Shown: piece after piece, positions 1 through 9,102 of the stretch
Numbering within the stretch: the first letter of the stretch is position 1
Layout: the number at the start of each line of letters is the position of its first letter
DNA from: JAFAMB01 sp963775805
GTDB lineage: Bacteria > Verrucomicrobiota > Verrucomicrobiia > Chthoniobacterales > JAFAMB01
Assembly (NCBI GenBank): GCA_963775805.1
Contig: CAVZKG010000001.1
Coordinates: 1,922,001-1,986,000 of the forward strand
Direction of reading: 5' to 3'
DNA: 64,000 bases
Program-made: the position numbers and the translations under genes
Notes under the pieces: generated by a model
Told to the model about the DNA's origin: nothing
Database searches by the model: none
The model's input: the letters and a program-made list of their open reading frames with translations, nothing else

Positions 1-719
1 AGAAGGGTTACGCCGTCAACCTTGCAGGCACCCACCAATTGTTTGAAGCAATCCGGCAAGCCAAAAATCGGCCCAGGGTTGTGTATGCCAGTTCGATCGC
101 AGTCTTTGGAGTACCGTTTCCTGCGTCGATTCCGCAGGACTATATTCTCGCACCTCTGACCTCGTACGGGACACAGAAGGCGATCGGAGAGCTTCTCCTG
201 GCGGACTTCTCTCGACACGAATTTTTCAATGGAATTGGAGTGCGGTTCCCAACAATCTGCGTCCGTCCCGGCAAACCGAACAAGGCTGCCTCAAGTTTTT
301 TTTCCAATATTATTCGTGAGCCATTGAAAGGAGAGAAAGCAGTTCTTCCGGTGGGCGACAATGTCAGGCATTGGTTTGCATCACCGCGTGCAGCGGTCTC
401 CTTTCTATTCCACGCCGGTGAGATCGACCTCAATAACCTCGGTCCTTATCGAAATCTGAATATGCCCGGGGTCTCTGCAACGGTCGGTGAGATGATCGCA
501 AGCCTTGAAAAAGTGGCCGGACCCGATTGCGTGAAGTTGATCGAACGCCAGCCGGATTCAACGATTCAACGGATCGTCGAAGGATGGGCGCAGCGGGTAG
601 ACGCTTCGCGAGCGGAGAAGCTTGGATTTGCCGCGGAATCGAACTTCGAAGAAATCATCCGTAGTCACATAGAGGATGAGTCAGGCCATCGCCCCTCAGA
701 CCAGGCCACTAAGAAATGA
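1..719 (+). CDS. denD: NAD-dependent epimerase/dehydrogenase, D-erythronate dehydrogenase-like (5' end outside window)
   Basis: Extended short-chain dehydrogenase that probably oxidises a sugar acid such as D-erythronate with NAD. The reading frame is open from the left edge (first full codon at base 3), so the Rossmann N-terminus is missing. The start of the visible part carries the family phrase NLAGTHQLFE. The catalytic YGTQK (YxxxK) follows, then the substrate-domain phrases RFPTICVRPG and NMPGVSATV, which resemble DenD proteins. It ends convergently with the ROK regulator gene and overlaps it by 24 bp. The opposite-strand aldolase-kinase-ROK genes fit a shared sugar-acid pathway, but that link is inferred. 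The substrate could be another aldonate or nucleotide sugar. Confidence 0.8.
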   Translation, partial: KGYAVNLAGTHQLFEAIRQAKNRPRVVYASSIAVFGVPFPASIPQDYILAPLTSYGTQKAIGELLLADFSRHEFFNGIGVRFPTICVRPGKPNKAASSFFSNIIREPLKGEKAVLPVGDNVRHWFASPRAAVSFLFHAGEIDLNNLGPYRNLNMPGVSATVGEMIASLEKVAGPDCVKLIERQPDSTIQRIVEGWAQRVDASRAEKLGFAAESNFEEIIRSHIEDESGHRPSDQATKK

Positions 720-1868
720 CGCGTCCGGCACGCTGAACATATTGTTAAAAACGAGCGCGGCTCCGCCGAGAGCGGCCGCATCTCTACCGAAGGCGGAAAC
801 CTGAATCTCCAGATGCGCGACTGTTGGGAATTTTCTCTGTCCAAGCCAGCGGCGCACCTTTTCGTCAACGTGAACGTAGACCTCCGAAAGCGGCCCAGCC
901 AACACGATCAGTTGCGGATTAACGACGTCGGCCAGGTTGCTTATCGCCAGAGCTAACCATTCGGCCCACGCTTCCGCACTCTTTCTTGCCGCTGCACCTC
1001 CGTTCTTTAGATCGGACAGATACCCCTGTAAATCGTCCGCCTTCCCCCCGGCACTCCGGTAGGAACGGAGCAGAGCTTCACGGCCGATGCAGCTCTCAAG
1101 CGCTCCCAGTTCCTCGTCGCAGCTGACTTTCAAGGGATCAAGACAGAGATGACCTATTTCTCCGGCTAGCCCTGAATAACCTCGAAAAAGCGCTTTTCCA
1201 GCAACTATCCCAGCGCCAATGCCTAGATTCAAAAGTAGCACACACAGATCGCTGCATCCCGGCCGACCACCGAATGAGAGCTCCGAAAGCGCCGCAGCAT
1301 TTGCATCATTTTCGGCAAATGCAGGAATTGGTAATTTTTCGAGCAATTCGCTTTTCAAATCGAAATCATGCCAGCCGAGGGTTGGGGCTTTTCGAACAAC
1401 ACCATTTGTATCTAAAAGCGCGGAGACCGCGATCCCGACCCCGCGCAACCGATCCGAGCCGTTCAAGCGCTTAGACCAAACTCTCTCTATGAGAGCGACT
1501 AGATCGCGACAGATGATTTTGGGGGTCTTCTTGCGGTGGCGTTGGGTTTCTCTGTGAATGATTACTCCCAACAGATCGATGAGGACCACGTGAAGATCAT
1601 CCGCTCCAATTTCCACCCCGAGAAAGAAAGCGCCTCCTGGATTCAGCTGCAAACCGATACCGGGTCTGCCAGTGTTTTGGGTAACGAACACTTTGCCGGT
1701 CGGGATGATCAGTTCCTCTGCAAGCAACTCGGCTGTTACCAGCGTAATGGTCGACCGAGTTAACTTGAGATCACGCGCAATCTCAGCCCGGGAAAGCGTG
1801 ACTTTTTCCTTCAGCAGCCGAAGGACACGCGCTTGGTTAACCCGACGAAGAAACGCTGATCCAGGCAT
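696..1868 (-). CDS. ROK family transcriptional regulator
   Basis: A 390-residue protein with an N-terminal winged helix-turn-helix (about residues 10-65, with LSRAEIARDLKLTRSTIT) and a C-terminal ROK sugar-kinase-like domain. ROK signatures seen are ENDANAAAL, LNLGIGAGIV and GEIGHL. The usual zinc-binding CxCGxxGCxE segment is degenerate here: it reads CDEELGALESC, so most metal cysteines are absent. Its ATG directly follows the stop of the PfkB kinase gene, so it is the last gene of an aldolase-kinase-regulator operon and probably represses it in response to a sugar or sugar phosphate. The helix-turn-helix argues against a plain ROK glucokinase. Confidence 0.88.
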   Translation of the reverse strand: MPGSAFLRRVNQARVLRLLKEKVTLSRAEIARDLKLTRSTITLVTAELLAEELIIPTGKVFVTQNTGRPGIGLQLNPGGAFFLGVEIGADDLHVVLIDLLGVIIHRETQRHRKKTPKIICRDLVALIERVWSKRLNGSDRLRGVGIAVSALLDTNGVVRKAPTLGWHDFDLKSELLEKLPIPAFAENDANAAALSELSFGGRPGCSDLCVLLLNLGIGAGIVAGKALFRGYSGLAGEIGHLCLDPLKVSCDEELGALESCIGREALLRSYRSAGGKADDLQGYLSDLKNGGAAARKSAEAWAEWLALAISNLADVVNPQLIVLAGPLSEVYVHVDEKVRRWLGQRKFPTVAHLEIQVSAFGRDAAALGGAALVFNNMFSVPDASFLSGLV

Positions 1869-2807
1869 TTACCCTTCCGGAAAGGCAGGTAGTTCGATCA
1901 GGAGCTCTTCAAAACTCCTTAGACTTTCATAGCGCGTTGAACTTGTCACCGCAGTTGAAGCGACGAATGCTCCCATCCTCCCAGCTGTCTTCCAGGAACA
2001 GCCTCGGTACCAGGAGGCCAGGACGCCTGCAACAAATGCGTCCCCTGCCCCTGTCGTGTCGACTGCTTCAACTGCCCGTGCCGGAATGAATTCCTGTCCC
2101 TCGCCGACGACCTGGACGACAGCCCCGTTTGCGCCGTCAGTCACTGCCACGAACTTTTGAACACCGGCATTGACCAAAGCCGCTGCGGCTTCCCCCGCGC
2201 CTTTTTTGCCGGTGATCGCCGTCGCCTCAACCAGACTAGGACAGAACACGTCAATTTCCGGCATCAGCTTCATCAACTGCGGCCACCGCGGATCGGGAAA
2301 ATAAGTCACGTCGAGTGATGTCAACAAACCGAGACCTCGCGTGAGCCGCATGAGCTTCTCTAGCGGCTCGCCATCCAACATCGGCAACCGGCCTGCGTAG
2401 CCGATATGCAAAGCACGTGAACCGGCCGCTACTTCGCTTTCCATGTCTGTCGCCGTCAGATTAAAACGGTCGCAAGCGCCTGCACAGGCGAGAAAACAGC
2501 GATCCCCATCCTCAAAAACTGCCACGACGCTTGCGGTCGTGCGGGTTGAAGGAATCTGTTCCACTCGATTCCTGGCAGCCCAGCGACCGATCGATTCCCG
2601 GACAACTGCTCCAAGGCTGTCCTCACCTACGGCGCCCAACGCCGAGACAGGCAACCCGAGACGCGCAAGCGCATGCCCGGTGTTCGCGACAGCACCCCCG
2701 GGTAGTATCTCGATGCTGTCCACATTGGCATTGTGCCCCTTTCCCGCCCAATTTCGGATTGGCCTGACAAGCAGATCGGCAACCAAAGTGCCTGCAACGG
2801 ATATCAT
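1869..2807 (-). CDS. PfkB family carbohydrate kinase
   Basis: A 312-residue ribokinase-fold kinase that would phosphorylate a sugar or sugar acid using ATP. The N-terminus has the glycine-rich substrate region (LPGGAVANTGHALARLG). The C-terminal signature DTTGAGDAFVAGVL holds the anion hole and catalytic aspartate. It lies 5 bp after the class II aldolase gene and abuts the ROK regulator gene, so the three are probably co-transcribed. A kinase followed by an aldolase suggests phosphorylation and then cleavage to triose-phosphate-type products. The exact substrate cannot be read from the sequence. Confidence 0.88.
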   Translation of the reverse strand: MISVAGTLVADLLVRPIRNWAGKGHNANVDSIEILPGGAVANTGHALARLGLPVSALGAVGEDSLGAVVRESIGRWAARNRVEQIPSTRTTASVVAVFEDGDRCFLACAGACDRFNLTATDMESEVAAGSRALHIGYAGRLPMLDGEPLEKLMRLTRGLGLLTSLDVTYFPDPRWPQLMKLMPEIDVFCPSLVEATAITGKKGAGEAAAALVNAGVQKFVAVTDGANGAVVQVVGEGQEFIPARAVEAVDTTGAGDAFVAGVLASWYRGCSWKTAGRMGAFVASTAVTSSTRYESLRSFEELLIELPAFPEG

Positions 2808-2812
2808 GACCC

Positions 2813-3703
2813 TCAGCGCCGCACTCTGTCCGTCAAATCAGTCGCCGCAGTCTCCAGGGCGATTTGCAATTTCTTTCCATGTCCCGAAGCACCGAACAGC
2901 GAAATGCGACCTCGCGCGATCTCTCGCAACTTGGAGGTAACGTGCCGGAGGATTTGCTGGTGTTTAGGCTCATGATCCGGAGGCAAAGCGGCCCCCTCGG
3001 CCAAACCAGCCACGAAACCATGGATCAGCGCAGCTCCAATATTAATCTTATAAACGTTCAACTTGGTCGCTGCTTGTGCATCTTCTGGATGGATTCCGCT
3101 GCCGCCATGCATCACCAGTGGAATGCCGGTCTTGTCGGCAATGTCACTCAAAAGTTTCAGGTCGAGCCTGGAACTACTGCCATGCTCCGAACCGACAGAG
3201 ACCGCCAGCGTGTCGGTACCGCTTTCCGCCATCTGGACCGCTTCCGCCGCTCCGCAATAAACCGGTTTGCCACCCTGGTATTCCCCTCCGAATAAGCCGA
3301 TCTCGGACTCCAGATTCGCGCCAGCCGCATGGGCGAGTTCAACAAATCTCTTCGTTTCGCTCACGTTTTCGGCCAGCGGGTGGTGCGCTCCGTCATACAT
3401 GACAGAGTAATACCCCGCTCGTAAGGTTCGAACGATGTTGCGATCCTCACCCGGATGATCCTGGTGAAGCAAAATCGGGGCGTTCGCGGTCTCGGCGATC
3501 GTACGGACAATGCTGTAGAGTTCCCTGATCCCGGCGTAGTTGAAGTTGATAAAGTCGGTTTGAACCATCACCGGGGCGTCTTCGAGCACTGCGGCATCAA
3601 TCACCGCGCGAACCATCTCAAGGTTGCTGCAGTTAAACGACGGAACAGCGAAGCGGTTGTCGAATACGTATTTAAGGAACAATCGTGGTTTGGTAACGAA
3701 CAT
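2813..3703 (-). CDS. Class II (zinc-dependent) fructose/tagatose-bisphosphate-type aldolase
   Basis: A 296-residue class II ketose-bisphosphate aldolase, close in style to the GatY/KbaY group. The metal and catalytic region is LLHQDHPGED near residue 85. Further class II signatures are VGSEHGSSS and LVMHGGSGIH, and the phosphate-binding KINIGAAL lies near the C-terminus. It is the first gene of the minus-strand operon with the PfkB kinase and ROK regulator. The linked kinase points to a dedicated catabolic aldolase rather than the main glycolytic enzyme, but this is inference. About 245 bp of non-coding sequence separates its start from the small lipoprotein gene upstream. Confidence 0.88.
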   Translation of the reverse strand: MFVTKPRLFLKYVFDNRFAVPSFNCSNLEMVRAVIDAAVLEDAPVMVQTDFINFNYAGIRELYSIVRTIAETANAPILLHQDHPGEDRNIVRTLRAGYYSVMYDGAHHPLAENVSETKRFVELAHAAGANLESEIGLFGGEYQGGKPVYCGAAEAVQMAESGTDTLAVSVGSEHGSSSRLDLKLLSDIADKTGIPLVMHGGSGIHPEDAQAATKLNVYKINIGAALIHGFVAGLAEGAALPPDHEPKHQQILRHVTSKLREIARGRISLFGASGHGKKLQIALETAATDLTDRVRR

Positions 3704-3949
3704 AGGTTAGGAAAGGCTCGGGTTGGCGGGCTCAGTAAAAGGTTTCAAAGAATCGTGCCGAACAATTTCAAACGACGCGCTGGCGAGAGGCAGAAAGAAC
3801 CGAGCCGATGACCGAGGTCGAAGAAACTGATAGCACATGTTCGTTCGAACCTCTAACAAAGTCGGCCCGTGTCAAAATATTTTCTTCGTCACCCAAAAAA
3901 TCTTCGCGGAAACAGTCGAAGTTGGACCTCGTTGGACCGGGAGCACGTG

Positions 3950-4084
3950 TCAATATCCGGGAGAATTGGTTCCTACCATCTTGTGCGTCGCCGGTGTTGG
4001 TGCCGGCTGATTCGCAGCGCAACAGGCAAGGAGCATTGAGATGGCTGTTGCACAGACAATCACGCTAATCAGTTTTCGAGTCAT
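3950..4084 (-). CDS. Small lipoprotein, 44 residues (entericidin-like in size and layout)
   Basis: A short open frame with ATG at 4084 and TGA at 3950-3952. The product starts MTRKLISVIVCATAISM, a charged n-region and hydrophobic h-region, and then has the lipobox LLAC (Cys21). After cleavage only about 24 residues remain, rich in Ala, Pro and Thr and ending NSPGY. This is the layout of tiny outer-membrane lipoproteins such as entericidins, but no sequence relationship was tested. No clear Shine-Dalgarno sequence is visible. It sits between the HAD hydrolase and aldolase genes on the same strand. The remaining sequence at 3704-3949 shows nothing recognisable. Confidence 0.55.
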   Translation of the reverse strand: MTRKLISVIVCATAISMLLACCAANQPAPTPATHKMVGTNSPGY

Positions 4085-4094
4085 AAATTAGTGT

Positions 4095-4766
4095 CTATGG
4101 ATTGGCGATACCGCAAAGGAGGGTAATTTCCTTGGTCAGATTGGTTCTTTTGTCATTTACAAGAAATGCGTGAAAGCCTGCGGCGCGAGCGCCGGCAAAA
4201 TCGGAGTCGAACTCATCGCCAACGTGTAGAATCTCGCTGGCTTGAACGCCGAACCTGTGGAGAGCAACCTCGAAAATTTGAGCTGCGGGTTTTCGAAAAC
4301 CGATTTCACTGGAAATGATGAGATGCTCGAAGCGATCCCGAACACCCAAGTCTGCCAGGATGTCGTACAGACGGCGATCGAAATTTGAAATGATTCCCAG
4401 CCGAATGCCGGCGCGACTGAGTTGAAAGAGGACATTCTGCACATCCGGAAAGAGTCCCCAAACGCCCGGAAGTCTGAACTGCTCGTAGACCGCCTCGAAA
4501 TAATCATCGAAACGATCGATTCGATACCCGGCCTCAATCATGGTCTGTGCGACCAAGACTCGCCACCAATCGCGATCGTCGTCGGTTTGGGAAACACCCT
4601 CAGCCGGGGGCGGAATCTTTTCCCAGACGGTTCTGAAAGCGTTTTGCAGGCGAACGGGATCCAGCTCGTAGCCGAACGGCAGGCCCCTCTCTGCATAGAC
4701 CTTGCCTGGAGGGTGGACCAATCGAATCAAAGTGCCCGCGGCGTCAAAAGTCATAACTCGAATCAT
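4095..4766 (-). CDS. HAD superfamily hydrolase (HAD-IA type)
   Basis: A 223-residue phosphatase-like protein. The catalytic motif I is modified to FDAAGTL (the second Asp of the usual DxDGT is Ala), motif II is IISNFD, and motif IV is the HVGDEFDSDFAGARAAG region. The replacement of the second motif I aspartate, the usual acid/base, is worth noting and is seen in some HDHD3-like members. The start is placed at the ATG just before IRVMTFDAAGT; an upstream in-frame ATG at 4832 would add 22 poorly conserved residues. It stands alone on the minus strand, divergent from nusA. Confidence 0.8.
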   Translation of the reverse strand: MIRVMTFDAAGTLIRLVHPPGKVYAERGLPFGYELDPVRLQNAFRTVWEKIPPPAEGVSQTDDDRDWWRVLVAQTMIEAGYRIDRFDDYFEAVYEQFRLPGVWGLFPDVQNVLFQLSRAGIRLGIISNFDRRLYDILADLGVRDRFEHLIISSEIGFRKPAAQIFEVALHRFGVQASEILHVGDEFDSDFAGARAAGFHAFLVNDKRTNLTKEITLLCGIANP

Positions 4767-4864
4767 CTGCACGGAGAAAGGGGTGAGAAAACGCTCAAGG
4801 TTTGGATGTAGCGCAAAAATCTTGCAAGCCAAAGCGCTTCGGGGACTTTCGCACTCAATAGCCG

Positions 4865-4882
4865 CTAAGAGAGGGCTCTTAG
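4865..4882 (+). other. Short perfect hairpin upstream of nusA
   Basis: CTAAGAG (4865-4871), a four-base loop AGGG, and CTCTTAG (4876-4882) form a perfect 7-bp stem. It lies in the roughly 320-bp gap between the divergent HAD gene and nusA. A poly-T run (4982-4988) and little else lies between it and the nusA start. It could be a leader structure or a terminator; the sequence does not decide. Confidence 0.35.
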
Positions 4883-5085
4883 TAAACTGGATCTCGTTTT
4901 TGAACTTGGTCTCTTTGACAGAAAAAGCATCGTCTGAGCTGGAGTCGCGCGAAGCGTTCTCCTACGGTGTCTTGACGACACTTTTTTTCAGTCTTAGATT
5001 TGCCGACTAGACCGAAACTGGCTGAGCGCACGCAATTCCTCGGAGTTGCGTGGCTAGTTGGCCGGGTCGGTCCGTTATTGTTTTT

Positions 5086-6348
5086 ATGAACAGTGATCTT
5101 TTAGCGGTGCTGGATTATATGGAGCGCGAAAAGGGCATCAAGCGTGAGGTTTTACTCGACGCTGTGTCCAGCGCTTTGCTGACGGCTGCAAAGAAGAGCG
5201 TCGGCCCTGCTCGAGAATTGAGAGTAAGCATCGATCCGAAGAGCGGTGAGATCACTGCACATGCCACTTTAACGGTCGTGGAGGAGGTCCGGAGTATTCA
5301 CGACGAGATCCACCTTACCAGAGCTAAAAAAGTCAAACCGGATGCACAGCCGGGCGATCAGCTCGAAGTCGAGGTAACTCCGGAAGGATTTGGAAGGATC
5401 GCAGCGCAGACCGCTCGCCAAGCGATTCTGCAGCGGATCCGCCAGGCCGAAAAGGAGATGATCTACGACGAGTTCAAAGATCGAGCAGGAGAAATCGTCG
5501 GTGGGACCGTCCGCCGTTTTGAACGCTCGGATGTCGTTGTTGATCTGGGCAAATTTGAAGCGGTCATGCCCTCCCGGGAGCGAGTAGCGACCGAAGACTA
5601 CAACATTGGAGATCGAGTCCGTGCGTATGTCGTCGCAGTCGAGAACTCGAACAGAGGACCGGAAATCATCATCTCCCGGAGCCATCCGAATTTCGTACGC
5701 CGATTGTTTGAGGTCGAAGTTAGCGAAATTGCGGATCGCACGGTCGAGATCAAGGCAATCGCTCGCGAGGCGGGTTACCGTACCAAGATAGCAGTCTGGT
5801 CGTCGGACGAGAAGGTTGACCCGGTGGGTGCATGCGTTGGTATGCGCGGGTCGCGAGTAAAAAATATTGTCCGGGAGTTAAACCAGGAGAAAGTGGACAT
5901 CATTCGCTGGAGCCCGGACCCGAGAGAGTTTGTGGTGGAGGCGCTCAAGCCTGCGAAGATCAAGTCGCTCACGCTCGATCCGGACCGGCACGCGATCAAC
6001 ATTACGGTGGACGAGGATCAGTTGTCGCTCGCGATTGGGCGCCGCGGTCAGAACGCCCGGTTGACGGCGCGGTTGACCGGATGGGAAATCAACATTGCGA
6101 AGGATGAATCGGCGACGCAAGCCTTCGAACAAAAGATCACTCAAGCGATCACAACGCTTGCGAAAGGCTTGAAGATCGACGAAGAGACAGCTCGGTCGCT
6201 TGCCAGAGCTGGTGTTAACAGCATTGAAGGAATTCTCGAAGTGGATCCTGAAGATATCGCAGGGATTCTCGACGTAAAAATTGAGCGGGCGCGTGAAATT
6301 CACGACGCGGCGCGCAAGGAACACGACAAAAAACTGGCATCCATCTGA
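5086..6348 (+). CDS. nusA: Transcription termination/antitermination factor NusA
   Basis: A 420-residue NusA that binds RNA polymerase and nascent RNA and modulates pausing, termination and antitermination. The order is an N-terminal polymerase-binding domain (MNSDLLAVLDYMEREKGI), an S1 domain (about 130-200), two KH domains with GMRGSR and IGRRGQNARL, and a short C-terminal helix-hairpin-helix part (about 355-415). The start is ATG 5086 because the N-terminus matches the family there; an upstream GTG at 5050 only adds 12 unrelated residues. It begins a run nusA-infB-rbfA-nrnA-truB-ribF. rimP, which often precedes nusA, is not here. Confidence 0.97.
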   Translation: MNSDLLAVLDYMEREKGIKREVLLDAVSSALLTAAKKSVGPARELRVSIDPKSGEITAHATLTVVEEVRSIHDEIHLTRAKKVKPDAQPGDQLEVEVTPEGFGRIAAQTARQAILQRIRQAEKEMIYDEFKDRAGEIVGGTVRRFERSDVVVDLGKFEAVMPSRERVATEDYNIGDRVRAYVVAVENSNRGPEIIISRSHPNFVRRLFEVEVSEIADRTVEIKAIAREAGYRTKIAVWSSDEKVDPVGACVGMRGSRVKNIVRELNQEKVDIIRWSPDPREFVVEALKPAKIKSLTLDPDRHAINITVDEDQLSLAIGRRGQNARLTARLTGWEINIAKDESATQAFEQKITQAITTLAKGLKIDEETARSLARAGVNSIEGILEVDPEDIAGILDVKIERAREIHDAARKEHDKKLASI

Positions 6349-6386
6349 GAGAGGTGGAGCGATGAAATTTTTAGAGAGACAGATTC

Positions 6387-8636
6387 ATGGCCACACGCGC
6401 GAGCAGCAAAAAAGAGCCTTCCCAGAAGCCGAGACCCAAGGCTGACCAACCGGTCGAAAAGCCTGCTGCGCCTCAGCCAGCCACTGATCTAATCTCCACC
6501 AGCAACAAAAGAACTTCATCCGCACCACGGAGTTCCTCGGTGCGCACGGGGGTCCCGCCGATCATCAAAGCGAAACCGCCGGTCTCTGCGCCGACACAGG
6601 CCGCCGCGCCGGAACCGGTCGCAGAAGCTGCGCCGCCACCGAAACCGGAGACGGTATCGCTGATTGATGACAACCGTTCGAAGAGATCGGACTCCGGCAG
6701 CGGTGAACCAAAAGTTCGGTCGGTGCTTCCTCCAATTTCGAAGATTCGGCCCCCGATCCTTTCGAAGACGGCAGAGCCCGTTGCGAAACCAGTTGAACCG
6801 GCTGCACCCGAACCAATCGCAGTTCCCCTGATAAACGAACCGGCGACCACAGTCACGGACGATAAGATCGTTCACATCAAGCCTCCGATCATTGTTCGTG
6901 AGCTTGCGCAGCATATTGGGTTGAAGCCGTTTCAGCTTATTCACGATCTCATGGAGATGAACATCTTCGCGGCGATCAACCACACGATTGAACCGGACAT
7001 CGCGGCGCAGATTTGCAAGAAGCACGGGTACACTTTTGAGGTTGAGAAACGTGAAAAGGGAGCAGGCGTGCATTCGCGACCAGTGGTCGTCGAGGAACCG
7101 CCGCCACCCGCTGTTCAACCGAAAGAAGAACTGAGGCCGCGTTCCCCGATTATCACGTTCATGGGGCACGTTGACCACGGGAAGACGTCGCTAATGGATG
7201 CAATTCGCAAGGCCCGTGTAGCGGCAGGCGAAGCCGGCGGCATCACGCAGCATATCGGCGCCTACAGCGTCTCTTACAAAGGGCAGAGCATTACCTTCAT
7301 CGACACGCCGGGTCACGAAGCGTTCACGGCGATGCGCGCACGAGGAGCGAAAGTAACGGACGTCGTTGTCCTTGTGGTGGCAGCAGATGACGGGCTTATG
7401 CCGCAGACGCTCGAGGCGATCAACCACGCGCGGGCGGCCAAAGTGTCGATCATTGTGGCGATTAATAAGATCGATTTGGCATCAGCGAATGTCGACCGTG
7501 TGAAATCGCAGCTTCAAGAAAAAGGGCTTACACCGGAAGATTGGGGCGGAGAAACGATTTGCGTACCTGTTTCCGCTACGAAGGGCACCGGAATCGATCA
7601 TCTGCTGGAGATGATCCTGCTGCAGGCCGAAATCATGGAATTAAAGGCGAGTCCGACTGCGCCCGCGCGGGCGACCGTGATCGAGGCGCAGGTCGAACCA
7701 GGACGAGGCCCGACAGCGACGGTCATTGTTCAGATGGGGACCCTGAAGGTTGGGCAGCCCTTTATCTGTGGGAATTACTGGGGCAAAGTGAAGTCGCTCA
7801 TCAATGACTCCGGTGAAGGTATCAAAGAGGCAGGACCGGCGACCCCGACTAAAATTCTAGGATTCACCGGCCTTCCCAATGCCGGTGACGAGTTGACCGT
7901 TATGGACTCCGAAAAGGCGGTCCGAACGCTCGGTGAAGAACGGCTTGCCGATTTACGAAACCAAAAACTGGCGATGCCGCAACGAGCGACACTTGAGAGT
8001 CTGTTTGACAGCATGGGTGACGGTCGCAAGTCGTTGCTGCTGATTTTGAAGTGCGACGTTCAGGGTTCTGCGGAAGCGCTCACCGCATCGCTCAATCAGA
8101 TTGAGAGTAAGAAGATCGATCTCGAATTGATCCATGTGGGAGTCGGGCCGATCTCAGAATCGGATGTTTTGCTGGCCACCGCATCGAACGCCGTCATTGT
8201 AGGATTTAACGTCAAAGTAGAGAACCAGGCAGCCTCTGCCGCGAAGCGGGAAGGCATCCAAATTAAACTCTACAGCATCATTTACGAACTGATCGATCAG
8301 GTCAAAGAGGCGATGGTCGGGATGCTGGATCCGGAAATTCGAGAGAGCATTGTGGGTCATGCGGAGGTTCGGCAGGTGTTCGAACTCTCTAAAGGAACCG
8401 TTGCAGGATGCTACGTTACCGACGGTCGAATATTGCGCTCGGGCCGGGCGCGTGTTTTGAGGAGGCGCCAACCGATTTATGATGGAGGCGTCGCAACGCT
8501 TCGAAGATTCCAAGACGACGTGAAAGAGGTGCGCGCTGGAGTCGAATGTGGTCTTAAGCTCGGTGACTTTACGGAGTACGAAGAGGGGGATATCATTGAG
8601 TGCTACAACCTCGAGAAAGTACCGCAACAGTTGTGA
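6387..8636 (+). CDS. infB: Translation initiation factor IF-2
   Basis: A 749-residue GTPase that brings initiator tRNA to the ribosome. Residues 1-160 are a low-complexity Pro/Ala/Lys linker region. An IF2 N-terminal subdomain follows (VRELAQHIGLKPFQLIHDLM). The G domain begins near residue 255 with G1 GHVDHGKTSLMD, G2 GGITQHIGAY, G3 DTPGHEAF, G4 NKID and G5 VSAT. The C-terminal beta-barrels and IF2 domain 3 are complete up to the final EGDIIECYNLEKV. It lies 38 bp after nusA, the standard bacterial order. Confidence 0.98.
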   Translation: MATRASSKKEPSQKPRPKADQPVEKPAAPQPATDLISTSNKRTSSAPRSSSVRTGVPPIIKAKPPVSAPTQAAAPEPVAEAAPPPKPETVSLIDDNRSKRSDSGSGEPKVRSVLPPISKIRPPILSKTAEPVAKPVEPAAPEPIAVPLINEPATTVTDDKIVHIKPPIIVRELAQHIGLKPFQLIHDLMEMNIFAAINHTIEPDIAAQICKKHGYTFEVEKREKGAGVHSRPVVVEEPPPPAVQPKEELRPRSPIITFMGHVDHGKTSLMDAIRKARVAAGEAGGITQHIGAYSVSYKGQSITFIDTPGHEAFTAMRARGAKVTDVVVLVVAADDGLMPQTLEAINHARAAKVSIIVAINKIDLASANVDRVKSQLQEKGLTPEDWGGETICVPVSATKGTGIDHLLEMILLQAEIMELKASPTAPARATVIEAQVEPGRGPTATVIVQMGTLKVGQPFICGNYWGKVKSLINDSGEGIKEAGPATPTKILGFTGLPNAGDELTVMDSEKAVRTLGEERLADLRNQKLAMPQRATLESLFDSMGDGRKSLLLILKCDVQGSAEALTASLNQIESKKIDLELIHVGVGPISESDVLLATASNAVIVGFNVKVENQAASAAKREGIQIKLYSIIYELIDQVKEAMVGMLDPEIRESIVGHAEVRQVFELSKGTVAGCYVTDGRILRSGRARVLRRRQPIYDGGVATLRRFQDDVKEVRAGVECGLKLGDFTEYEEGDIIECYNLEKVPQQL

Positions 8637-8748
8637 GTCGGTCCCCTCCCCTGGGCGCTCTGAACAAAACTCAATCTCAATCGCAGCCTTCATTTAGTAA
8701 CCGGGCTGACCGCCGCCTTGGTAGGGCGAATGGCATTTCGAGGTTGTT

Positions 8749-9102
8749 ATGAAACATCGGCTTGAACGGGTAAACGAAGTCATCAAACGAGAACTCAGCG
8801 AAATCGTTTCGAGAGAGATCTCTTTCAAAGAGCAAACGTTGGTGACGATCCACGGTGTCGAAATCTCACCCGATCTGCGGCAATGTCATGTCTTCGTCAG
8901 CGTGATCGGTAAACCTGAGCACAAGAATCGTGTTCTCGCTGAACTAGCGGAACACCGGGTCGCGCTGCAGCGCGAACTGGCGAAAAGAGTGGTCTTGAAA
9001 TATACGCCGCATCTTCACTTCAAGATCGATGACTCCATCGAGCGAGGCAGTCGAGTGTTAGAAATCATGCAGGATCTCGAGATACCGCGCGACGATCGAT
9101 GA
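8749..9102 (+). CDS. rbfA: Ribosome-binding factor A
   Basis: A 117-residue KH-like 30S maturation factor that acts on 16S rRNA helix 1. The family start is clear (RLERVNEVIKRELSEIV), as are the central SPDLRQCHVFVSV and the C-terminal HLHFKIDDSIERGSRV. GAGG lies just upstream of the ATG. The stop overlaps the start of the nrnA-like gene by 4 bp (ATGA), so translational coupling is likely. The 112-bp gap after infB has no gene. Confidence 0.95.
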   Translation: MKHRLERVNEVIKRELSEIVSREISFKEQTLVTIHGVEISPDLRQCHVFVSVIGKPEHKNRVLAELAEHRVALQRELAKRVVLKYTPHLHFKIDDSIERGSRVLEIMQDLEIPRDDR

